Source: Ornithodoros turicata
Lineage: Eukaryota > Arthropoda > Arachnida > Ixodida > Argasidae
Length of the DNA stretch: 64,000 nucleotides
Reading direction: 5' to 3'
NCBI RefSeq assembly: GCF_037126465.1
Contig: NW_026999355.1
Coordinates: forward strand, 372,001-436,000
Below are positions 50,774 through 61,121 of the stretch, piece by piece (within the stretch, counting starts at the first letter, position 1; each line of letters starts with the position of its first letter). The notes beneath the pieces are model-generated. The model searched no databases. It was given only the letters and a program-made list of their open reading frames with translations, and had not been told where the DNA came from. Made by a program: the position numbers and the translations under genes.

Positions 50774-53608
50774 GTCAGGTCCCCCAAACGTGAGAGCGAT
50801 CGTGAAACAACTAAACCTAGACATATTGAACCTACACGACAATTGCACAGGCCAAATAACATGGAGTAGAGGAATACAGGAAACGTGCATCGACTACGCT
50901 CTAGCCTGCCCACGATGGAAACAAGCCCCATTTACGATACACAGCATTAACATTGACGAGGAAAAAAATTTCAGCTGCAACAGCGATCACAACCGAATCA
51001 AAATACTGATTACGACTTCTCAAACAAAGACCCGGCGCAAGCACCTAATGCGAAAGCGGACGCCAAGGTGGAAAACTAATAATCAAGACAATATAGAGAA
51101 ATTCGCTAACAAACTTGAAGAAGCACTAGCAACATCCATGCCCCCAGACTACGAAGCGTTCATCCAGAAACTCGAAGAATCGGCGAGAACAACTGTTGGA
51201 AAAACAAGTAGTGGCGCATCAAAAGGCAAAGCAAGACCCTGGTGCGACAAAGAGGTGCTGGATTCCATTCGGGAAAGGAAGAGGCTATGCAGAAAATGGA
51301 GGAGAGCGAGAAAGAGCAAGACGGATTGCGAGGCTGAAAAAGAAGCCTACGAAAAACAACAAGAGAAGACAAAGCGATTGGTAGCGGGGAAGTTGGATCA
51401 GTATTACAGAGGGATAGAGATAGACATCATGAACGGAGGGCGAAAAAACGGCCAAAAATTTTGGAAATATATAGAAGATATGAACAATCAGCGACTGCCA
51501 ACAAAACCAGAAATCGTACTCTGCGACAACATCAAGGGGAGAAAAATAAACAAAAAAGAAGAACAGGAGCAATACATGACCCAGTACTTCCAACAACAAC
51601 AAGAAGACATGCAAGAGCGAATCAGCCCACAACACGATCAAACAGCTCATCCAGCTCACCAACAAAGTGACGCCAGGGTAGAGGAAATAAGCGAGGCTGA
51701 ACTGGCGAGACATCTAAACAAGTTAATGAGGGGGAAGGCGACAGGCCCGGACGAGATACCAAACGAATTCTTGAAAGCACTGGAACCACTCTCAAAAGAA
51801 GCCCTGCGAAGAATGCTCAATTTTATACTACAAACGAAACGGGTACCAAAATCATGGAAACACAGCACAGTAAGGCTACTCTACAAAGGGCAAGGGAAAC
51901 CCCGGGACGACCTAAAATCTTTTAGACCAATCACGTTACAAAGCAACGTTTCCAAACTATTTGCGGCCATCATCAACGAGAGGATAACAAAATGCTGCGA
52001 TGGTAAGCTAGCCCAGTCCCAAAACGGCTTCCGACGCGACAGAAGGGGCAGTGATAACCTTTTCATCGTCACTCAACTGATAGAAATGGCACAAAAGACA
52101 GGAGAAGAATTATATCTAGCTTTCCTCGATCTAGAACAAGCTTACGACGCCGTACCACATAAAGTACTTTGGGGAAAACTACGAAACATGGGACTCCCAG
52201 AGGACCTGGTGTCCTTAATAGAAAACATGTACGCAAACTGCACCACCACGTATCACCTGGAAGACATTAAATCACAAGAGGTCAAACAACTGGTCGGACT
52301 CAAACAGGGATGCCCGCTTTCCCCCACGCTCTTCAACTTATTCCTCGACGAAATGCTGAAAGAACTTGAAGACAGCAAAAAGGGCATCACCATAACCACA
52401 CAAGACACCAAAGGCGAAACAACGACAACGTACATATCAACACTCGCATTCGCGGATGACATCCTCCTCCTAGCGAAGACAGCACAGGACTTGCAAAGCA
52501 TGCTCAACATATGTACCACATTAGCCGAACCGAACGGAATGAGATTCAGCCGAGCGAAGACACAGTGGATGAAAATCGGTGGAAGGCGTAAAAATGACGA
52601 TGTCTTTTGGCTCCAAAACTTTCAAGTTGATCATACAAACCAGTACAGGTACCTTGGCGTACTCCTTGAGAACAAACCAAATTATTTGGAAACCCACGAA
52701 AAATCAATCCTGGCTAACACGAACAAAAGGAAAGGCCACGTATGGCACCTTGCCCGGCACTCGTACAACCCGTATAACGTGGGGAAAATCCTCTGGAAGA
52801 CCGTGGCGGTACCGGCAGCTACGTACGCTAACGAAGTTCTGTGTTACAGCAACACCACAATGAAAACTCTTGAACGACAGCAGAGAGAAATAGGAAGATG
52901 GACCCTAGGAGGGAACTTAGCGACAGCCAACGCAGCAATTGAAGGAGAAATAGGTTGGTCAAGCTACGAACATCGAGAAGCAAGATCAAAAACACGGTAC
53001 CTGGGTCGACTAATCCACCTACCAAAAGAGAGACACATAAAGAAACTATTCCAACATATTAGGTACCGAGGAATCAAGACCGAATGGATCAAACGCATCA
53101 GTAGGATCGACTCAATTTACAGCAAGGGGACGAGCCGGCAAAAGGCGACGACTGCAATGGAGTGGAACAAGCGGACAGATAAAGAAATGCAGAAAATAAA
53201 GATTGACAGATGGAGACAGCGGACCACCAAAAAGCAAAGCCTAGCCCTGTACAACCAACACAAAGAACAACCGGCCCCTTTCAACTTCTACCGAGGAGAT
53301 CGCCAGAGCGGCCGCTGTTTCAAGCCAGGACGGGAGCCCTCCTTACTCGTTTGAGACTGTCACAGCTATTTAATAACATCGAAGCAACATGCATCCTGTG
53401 CCATGAAGAAGATGAGAACATAGAACATGTTCTCTTCAGGTGCCCAGCCACGAAGACCACTCGCCCCAACGGAGAAGACATCGCTGCAGCCCTCGGTCTA
53501 ACGAAAGAAGCAAACGCCAGCGACATCGCCGAGGTCGTCGAACGGGCCAAGCGCCATCTGGCGAACTGGGAAAGACAGACAACGCGTACACTGCGCGCCT
53601 CAAAATAG
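50774..53608 (+). pseudogene. CR1-like LINE ORF2 (partial endonuclease, RT, zinc motif)
   Basis: The open frame (continuous to 53354) contains the endonuclease end LNLDILNLHDNCTGQITWSR, IDYALACPRW and SDHNRIKILI. A long basic linker follows, then RT: RGKATGPDEIPNEFLKAL, RPITLQSNVSKLF, QNGFRRDRRGSDNLF, LAFLDLEQAYDAVPH (Asp), VGLKQGCPLSPTLFNLFLDE and LAFADDILLLAKT (Asp pair). A one-base frameshift at about 53300-53320 moves the reading into a second frame that finishes with LRLSQLFNNIEATCILCHEE and the zinc motif CILCHEEDENIEHVLFRC, stopping at 53608. The RT core itself is unbroken. Apart from truncation, the copy looks fairly young. Confidence 0.8.
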
Positions 53609-53775
53609 TGCATCGGAAACCGACGTTCCATCATCGTTTTGCTTCGTTTTTTTTTCTCAGATTCCTTTTTTCTCTTTCCTTTTTAAGTCTTCAGTGCTTG
53701 TGATTCCGACAGGAAACTGCCCCGCCTCAAAGGGGATTAAGCACGACCTGAACCTGAACCTGAACCTAAACTCAC
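50774..53775 (+). mobile_element. CR1-like LINE, 5'-truncated
   Basis: It begins in the last third of the endonuclease and runs through RT and the C-terminal zinc motif to a short 3' UTR ending in tandem CCTGAA units (53747-53772: GACCTGAACCTGAACCTGAA), a repeat tail as in CR1/L2-type LINEs. There is no RNase H and no ORF1. The clade is uncertain without a tree. It lies between hAT-type copy 1 and the 53836 MITE. Confidence 0.7.
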
Positions 53776-53835
53776 CTCGGAAAAGCGTGCAACGAAGAAG
53801 GCCGCCACTAGATACCCCACTGTTGCCGTTCCGGA

Positions 53836-54424
53836 CACAGGGGTGGCATCCAATGTATTGCTCCGTAGACGAAAGCGTGCTGGGCGAACGCAATGCATCC
53901 TGGACAGGTCCTGGTCGCACGTCACAGCAAACGTCAAGGCACACGTGACCTTAAAGATGGCGGCGCCCGTGATCGGCGGCCAAACCGTTTGTAAACAATG
54001 CGGTTGTTGTTTCTGGACGACGTTTTGGATGTTTTTCGATCACGGTAATTATTTTTATCCGATAATCTCGCAATAAAACGCGCAGTTTTACACATAAAGC
54101 CTCGTATTGTTGACAACTTCCAAAGATGTGATGACGACCGCGCGTTAAGACTTACCGAGCCGATGCGATGTACTTAAACTAAGGTGAAATGGGCTACCAT
54201 GTTGCGGAAGACGCACCGCATAGTTTACGCTGGCAAAATACGGTCATCTCTTGGTGTTATGACGGCGAAAATATGTCGGTAAGCGGCAAAACGACATGTA
54301 AACAAAGTCACATGACCTCAAAATGACGTTTTCTATGACGTGCGACCAGGACAAGATGGCAGTTTTGCGAAAAGCACCCGCTTGAGGGTAGTTACAACAA
54401 TGGCGGGTTTGTGTCACCCCTGTG
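53836..54424. mobile_element. 589-bp hAT-type MITE with perfect 8-bp TSD
   Basis: The ends are CACAGGGGTGGCATCC and GTGTCACCCCTGTG, bracketed by GTTCCGGA at 53828-53835 and 54425-54432. It is the uninterrupted sister of 5444-6702 and shows the empty TA site of the mariner-type MITE. No transposase. Confidence 0.9.
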
Positions 54425-54432
54425 GTTCCGGA

Positions 54433-55114
54433 TCACTTCAGCGCGCTAAGTTTAGCGGCACAATGTTTTTGTTGTTTCTGCGAATGAATCTAGTCTTTAT
54501 ATGTCCAAATAAAACGCGTATAACAACTTTCTCTGTCGTGTTTCACTTTTTGGTCCCGTTTTTAAACGTGTTGAGCGATCGGAAGGCTCTAGTGCACGGC
54601 TGCGTGCATCACACAGCGTACCTGTTGTACCAGGCGCCGCAGGCGCTGCAGTCGTCCATTTCTCCTTCGGTGACTTGGCCTGGCTTGGACTGTGCTTCAA
54701 CTGGATCTTTAGCGCGCTACAATCTATGCAAGCCAACGTCTGGTAACAATGGGGTATCTAAGGGCGGCCTCCGGCATTGCACGCATCGGGATAGGAACAA
54801 ATACATGGGAAAATGGCGACCTTGGGGGACTGTGGCGACTTGCGCGCTTATTTCCCGGCGCCCGGCACACTTCTCCTTCTAGCCACTGTAGTTCCGCGTC
54901 GACTGGGACGCACGCGAAGCGAGCAGACGGCACGGCGGCGGCAAAGAAAGACACGTGACATCACTTCTAGCCCATGCCCATGCGCAGCGCAACTGATTTT
55001 CCTCTCCCGAAGCCCAAGCGCCCAAGTTTACACTGGTTACACGTTGCACAAAGGTGCTCCTTCAAGCTACGCCCAAGGACTTGGTGACAGTATACGTAGG
55101 CATACCCTTCTAAC
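54433..55114. other. CpG-rich single-copy-looking sequence
   Basis: An AATAAA (54507-54512) lies in an AT-rich pocket and could be a polyadenylation signal of an unidentified plus-strand transcript. The rest, 54540-55060, is GC-rich with TGACATCA- and GCGCAGCGCA-like words, suggestive of a CpG-rich promoter. No coding exon can be supported. Confidence 0.35.
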
Positions 55115-55185
55115 GTAAAATGCAGTGTTGTACCCGTTACCGAAATATGGTATCGCGATATCGGTACTCGTTACTTGACTAAAAG

Positions 55186-58100
55186 CACTGATCTCGATTG
55201 TAAAAGGCTGGATCGCGGATAGGGAGCGCGAGCGTGCGGCAACCGGCCGCCATCTTACTGTACCCAAAACAGTCGCCGCAGCGATCATGGCAACTTCTTG
55301 CAATTACGGTCGTACCAACCGTACCGGGAAGGATACAGGGCCGAAATTTCTACAGGTGAGTCATTCTTTATCAAGGAATAAATAGGCGTCCATTCTGTAC
55401 ATTTATTTGACAATTATGAAGTGTTTTTTTTGCCCAAAACCAGCACTGGGTGCAAGTTGTTTGATCGCTCTTCCGAGGTTCAATCGAACACACTTGCATT
55501 TTAAACGCCGGCAAATACAGTTTGAGTGCATAATATGCTGGAGAGAACATGGTACGCTACACTGATAGTGGTGCCATCAATATGTGCGAGCACTCGAGCG
55601 CTTTTCTGCATGCATTGCTAGCACGGTACCTAGTGTTCTCTACGGAAGCAAGTGCGCAGTCATTTCTTTGAACCACCTTCGCGTATAAGTTCAGTGTTAC
55701 GTCGTAATAAGACCAAGAGGGTCACCTTTTTTCATGTATTGGTATTGTTTTGTACCTTGGTTTGATTTGTGACGAAGAATCCTTGTGGTGTGACTTGGAT
55801 ACCGCCTTTGTGTCTGAGCTATGTTGTTAGCTTGTTGCGATAATAATAATTTGCAGCTTGTCGTGTTATTTGTAACAGTGTGGTCTCTCAATACAGGTTT
55901 CGTCACGGGGGCTACCCAGAGGATCGTCTGTGTCATCGAGCATCATCTGTGTCATCGTCTGATGCGATCGAGCTTACAGATAAGTATCATGTTCCTCATT
56001 CACAGGTTCAAACTTTACGGGGAGGAACCACCCCAGTGCACGCACTGTGGTGAGCCTCTCTCAATTTTGCACATTCTCTTTACATGTTCACATCATGAAA
56101 CACATCACTTCAGAGAGTTTTATATACACCTTAGACCCCTTCACCCAGCATTGTGTCTTGGTGATGAAGCTATAATTCTTTTTAGAACAGCGTTTAAACG
56201 TTGAAATTCTTAAAATATATTGGAATTGTAAACCCTGTTTTTAACTGATGTTTTAAACATTTATGCAATGCTCTTACTAAACAACATATTTATTTTTAAC
56301 TAGTTGCATCCTAACCAATGTTCTGTCCTTCACAGCTGCCTCGACATACGCAAGAAATGGGTGCAAAACCTGAGCAGTGCCCACACACTTCGATCACCGC
56401 AGCACCTCCAAAAAGTAAAAGCATATGTGTAACATGAGATTTTTAAAGGTATTCATAGTATGTAATATCTTGTATAAACTGTTGTAGATCTAACCCACCT
56501 CTACAGTATACACCCTCAGGAATTGAAACTCGTTGTGGAACTGTGATCATTGTTTCAGTTAATAGGCATGCACATATATGCTATAAGAAGAAAATTATTT
56601 CTTGAGAATGCTCTACTGTTGATCACACTCATGCAGCTGTAGGTTTACCTTCGGCCTCTTGGAACTCTCTGTGGTTGCCTTAGCTGCAGGAGGAGTGTCC
56701 TCCAGCATGTCAACTACTTGCAGAAATACTGACGTATTTAAGATTATGACACAGTTTGAAGGATTTCAATTCAGGAAATTTGCAGTGGCAGGGCCTGCCA
56801 GAGTGAAACCTACTGAATATTTTATGGTGTCGAAGTGGCAGTTCCTTCAGGGTAGGAATATCTTAGATGGGAGCAAAAAGCTTGAAATTAACAAAGTGTT
56901 GTTTGCATTAAGCAATTTGTAATATACTGAACACATAGGCAGCAAAACAAAAATTTAAAATTCAGCATGTATGAAAATTGGGTGCAACAAATTTGCATAG
57001 TGTACCTGTACATTGTCATTCCTGAGATATATATTGTCATTGCAGGGAGGTCACAAAACAATAAATGTATTGTTTTGTCACTTCCCTGCACATTCATTGT
57101 GATGCTTGATATATGCCAGAATAAATGTTGAACTTGAAAAATGTATATTCTCTTTATTCATAGAGCATAACATCACTTATCTTCTTTACAAAAGCATATT
57201 GTGTTACATCTTTGTCACGCAGAATGCACAACCAAGAAAGCCATCTTCCATTAAACATCACGTTTGACATGATTCAGTTGGTATCATTTCATAGACAGGG
57301 TACACCGGGGCTCCCGTTTCAAGCTATAAATCGTCATGTTGCAGTTTGGAAACCGTACATGTGTAGTGCAAGAGAGCCCTCACACATTAAAATGTAAGAT
57401 GGTAGTCACTGTTAATGCAAAGTAACTCCTATGAGAGAGACTGACGCTGCAGAAAAGTATGCAAACTGCGGAAAGTGTCACAGAAGATCTTCAGAAATCG
57501 TGCCTGGTTTCACGGCACTGCTACCACACTCCCTTTTAGATGACGATGATAATGATTGGAGTTTCAGATGTGCAGCTGCATTTTTTGCAACGTGCTCCAC
57601 ATAACAAGCAGGACAAAGTCAGCAGTGGATGGCAGGCCCTCGTCCCTACGCAGCTTTGTTCACGCTGCAGTTCTATTCAGCAAAAGCATGTGAGTACGCG
57701 TGAAGGACATTCAATTTCACCTGCAAATAATCAGAGCAAGTGAAGGAAGAAAAAAAAAAGTGCGGTACTTCAAAAGGAAATAAGTCTTGTGTCTCAAGGT
57801 GGTGTTACCACTTACTAAGTAACTTGATTAAGTTTACATCAATACCAAGATTAACTGGCCTAAGCGTGATCTAATTGCGTGAAGTAATTGTTTAAGATGC
57901 TTCGGTGTGTTCATGTTTGCGAGGCATTACGTCGAAGACACCACTGTCGTTCACTAAAAGACTCTTTCTTGCTTGATATAAATCACACTAAACGCATACG
58001 CCTGTCTGAAACAACGGCTGTGATTCTACGGGACGATTTTTTCTACCATGCGGGTATATCCTTTCTGGGACCGTTCTTTGTGGAACAATTTTTGTCCAGA

Positions 58101-58504
58101 ACGCAGCACGGGAGATTATATACATGGTTGTTGTTAATCTCACATCGTTTCTTATTGAAATATTGGCTGGGAAACGTGCTGTAGTACAATCCCCAGTGCT
58201 ACACTGCAGTGACGGTCTAGTTTCGGAATGCAAAACATAACGTAATTAAGAATCGAACGGCAGGACACCTGTGAAACACTGTTAGGATACATCAGTATAC
58301 TGGCACCTTACAAAATTGTATAACGACAAACAACGATCAACGCCTGCAGCGCAATAAATACTCACAATCTCTGTTGCCTCCCATTGTTTTCTATGGGCGC
58401 ACAAAGCGCTTTAGGGCCTCCCAACATGGCGGCCCGAATGCGTGCCTCTCCCCCACGAACCCCTCTCCCATGCGCGATCCAGCCTTTATACATAGAGATC
58501 AGTG
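55186..58504. mobile_element. 3.3 kb hAT-type element, copy 2, nested
   Basis: The ends are CACTGATCTCGATTG and the complement of CACTGATCTCTATGTATAAA. ACTAAAAG occurs at 55178-55185 and 58505-58512, a perfect 8-bp duplication inside the outer element. It is closely related to 47843-50759. The interior carries exon-like segments with splice signals and a fragment of a LINE C-terminus but no recognisable transposase. Confidence 0.85.
55980..56210 (+). pseudogene. LINE ORF2 C-terminal zinc-motif fragment inside hAT copy 2
   Basis: Part of an open frame (55821-56204): IHRFKLYGEEPPQCTHCGEP, then SILHILFTCSHHETH and HPALCLGDEAIILFRTAFKR. CxxC...H...C followed by a LGDE motif is the usual C-terminal end of Jockey/CR1-type ORF2 proteins. 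It is open here and broken by a stop in copy 1. It is preceded by a splice-acceptor-like tract, so it might have been used as an exon of the element. Confidence 0.55.
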
Positions 58505-59439
58505 ACTAAAAGTATCGAAATACCGATATCGATACTTCTTTTTTTAAAGTAACTGAATACCGCTACCGTTACTAAAAAGAAGTAACGCGATACTTTGCGC
58601 GATAGTTTTGTTTGAAATACGAAGATAATGCAACATGAAATATCGCTTACGTGAACAGTTTTGCTGTAAAAAGACAGCAAATGTTTCATAAGTAGCTTGG
58701 ACACGTTATACTTGAAAGAACTGATGTTCTGAGGCTGGAACAACATAGAAGGGACAAATTGACGTTATACTTGACTTTTATCAATAGCTGGTTCTCGAAG
58801 TCGTCTTCTGCCATCCTTGCAGGACATGGGCCCGCTTGCACGAAACAATCCTAAGTGTAACACTTGGCAAGTGTTGCACTAACGCGTTAGTGCACTAAGT
58901 TTAGGGTTGCGGTTAAGTGACAGAGGCCAGTGTGACCATTACGTTAGTGTCATAACTACACATATCGTCCAATGACCAAGAAATCCTATCCGAAGTTAAC
59001 AACGCCGCAGTCTATGTTAGCGTGACTCAGTGCGACACGGCAGCTTAGCAGTGGAATCCAAAACGCACTGTCAAAGACTCTTTTGACACTCTGTTCGTTG
59101 CCCTGAACTCTTTTGTTGAACACAGCGTGGTTATTTCCTCCAGTTTCAAAGAAAAACACTGAACATGTCATTGGTATAATTCCATAATTCCGGTTACAGA
59201 GCAAGTGGCGTGTCCACAGGCTTCTTGTCGAGGGCTAGGTGGACCATTGACAATGAATAAGAGTGAGAAATATGGTCGGTGAAGAAAGGATGTGCACTAA
59301 AAAGTAGCGGTATAGGTAACGATACAGAGATCGCGTTACTGTAAATTTGTAACGGAAATACTTTTCCAGTACTGATTTAAAAAAGTATCATGATTCGCAC
59401 TCCTACTGTAACGGCGATACGTACAACGCTGGTAAAATG

Positions 59440-59693
59440 CATCACTTCGGCCTGTGATTCGCCACGAGCTCTTGCGCGAGCCTACCACAGCGGCATTGGA
59501 GCGCGCAAATTTTAAATATAACGATAACGATTGTATTCTGAAAGTTCAAGATTGGCTCCACGGTGTGCACAAGGCTTGCAGTTTAGTTTAGGGCTACAGC
59601 CATGGCAGTGCCTGTTCTCAACAAACTAACGTGTGCACTACAAAGCATGGTCGTAGAACAGACGCAAGCAATGGGCTACGTTTACATTGAGAC
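59440..59693. other. Unassigned spacer
   Basis: No gene seen between the outer hAT-type element and the next MITE. Confidence 0.3.
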
Positions 59694-59831
59694 CAGGGGC
59701 GGATCTAGGATTTTCCCGAGGGGGGGGCACTGTGGATAAGTGCCACGTGCATGCTGGGATTGGTCCATTGAACCCTATGTTCAAGTCTCGAAGTGAGGGG
59801 GTGATCCGGAACCACCCCAGATCCGCGCCTG
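59694..59831. mobile_element. 138-bp hAT-type MITE (CAGGGGCGGATC family)
   Basis: The ends CAGGGGCGGATCTAGGATTT and the complement of CAGGCGCGGATCTGGGGTGG are flanked by ATTGAGAC (59686-59693) and ATTGAGAT (59832-59839), an 8-bp duplication with one mismatch. Elements with this terminal sequence are very common in animal genomes. Confidence 0.8.
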
Positions 59832-59839
59832 ATTGAGAT

Positions 59840-61093
59840 TTGAGAGCAACATTGGCTGTGGAATATTATGCGGGCGCTATCAACCATGGTGCAATAGGCA
59901 GGCATTCGCTACCATAGGCTGCCACATACACGGGCATTCGCAAACGCATGCAACTAGAACCGCATGATGGAATTGCATAGCCACAGAGGAAAACACATGC
60001 CTTATTATGACGTAAACTTTTTTAACATCTGGGTTACACCTATCTAACCGATGCGAAAGTCCGTTTCTTGCCACAATTACTTTTTCCTAGCTATATGCTA
60101 TGATTTGTACGTCTTCCTACTTGATGGTACATACAGATATTCCCCATTGTTCATCACATCTTCGCCGTCATCCGACAGCACCGGCAAAGCTATCAGCCCA
60201 GTGGCTGATGCTGTCGTCTCCTACATGCACATTCTCCTGCGCAAACCTTTGCACCACAGAGAGATGCAGTGCAAGGATATCGGGGGGAACATGTTTAAGG
60301 TCAGCACTACTTAAAGAGAATGGGGACGTGCAAGTGTAGTGTGGGAGCAGGCGCGTCTCAACACGAGCGTGGGGCCTAATATAAAAAAAAATTATGAAAG
60401 CACACAAAAGAGCAAAAAACTGCATCACGGTCAGAGTTATGTTTGTGCCATAAAACACTGAATCATCAGTGACAAAACAACAAAAGTGCTTAAGCAGTAT
60501 GACAAAATCTTTACTTGTTCGTTTTACTACAATTTTCTGCACTGTACCAATTTAATACATGTTGATATGAGCACTAAACTGTTGGTTAGAATACTGTGAA
60601 GATATCATACTACAAAACTATTTTTCTTCCCTTCTTTCGGGAGAACTCGGAAATAATACCTGATAAGTCAACAGGTTCTGCTATATATCTTTTTGACCGA
60701 GAGCATTGCAAGGCTGGTCCGTGGTGTAATGGATTGCACGTTGGACTTGTGCTTTGAGGGAGTTGTCTTTTCCGCTTGACATCGGTAATGTTTGCCATAG
60801 GCACGGGGCACGGTAGCAGCTGCACCAGCAGCACATGCCTAGAGCTAGCCCTGTGTGTGAGGCACCCCAAAAAGAATTAGAAAATGTTGCACTCCCTGAA
60901 CTAGTTGAAGAGGTGCAGACGAAAAGAATGCAGCTATTATAGTGCCTAAGTTGCAGTTCCGTTTGTTTGTGGGCATTACTTTTCCTCATTTTAAGAGGAC
61001 CGACATTCACAACCGACATTCAACAATGTTTGCCAATGTAGAGCTACATGTCATTTCCAGTGATTTTTTTTTTTTTTTTTTTCTTCTTTTCAG
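59840..61093. other. 5' flank or 5' UTR intron of the metallopeptidase gene; no other gene seen
   Basis: No supported gene. Minus-strand frames at 60168-60542 and 60681-61019 have no domain. A tRNA-Gln-like 5' half occurs near 60718 (TCCGTGGTGTAATGGATTGC) without a matching 3' half. The T-run at 61064-61082 leading to TTTTCAG is the polypyrimidine tract of the next exon's acceptor. Confidence 0.45.
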
Positions 61094-61121
61094 ACAGTAT
61101 ATATATCGTCCACTACACAAG
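61094..61121 (+). other. 5' UTR part of the first coding exon
   Basis: Follows the strong acceptor TTCTTCTTTTCAG; 28 bases of leader precede the ATG. The reading frame is open through the leader (QYIYRPLHK), so an upstream coding exon cannot be excluded. Confidence 0.5.

Larger units (their letters stand above)
55123..59431. mobile_element. Outer hAT-type element (CAGTGTTG family) interrupted by another hAT
   Basis: The left end CAGTGTTGTACCCGTTACCG and right end ...GTACAACGCTG are inverted repeats, flanked by GTAAAATG at 55115-55122 and 59432-59439 (perfect 8-bp TSD). It is rich in CGATATCGATAC and GTAACG words on both sides of the nested insertion. Without the insertion it would be about 980 bp. 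No transposase. Confidence 0.85.

Noticed and set aside
60717..60780. tRNA-Gln-like sequence (TCCGTGGTGTAATGGATTGC...)
   Set aside because: Only the D-arm and part of the anticodon arm resemble a tRNA; no B box or pairing acceptor stem follows.
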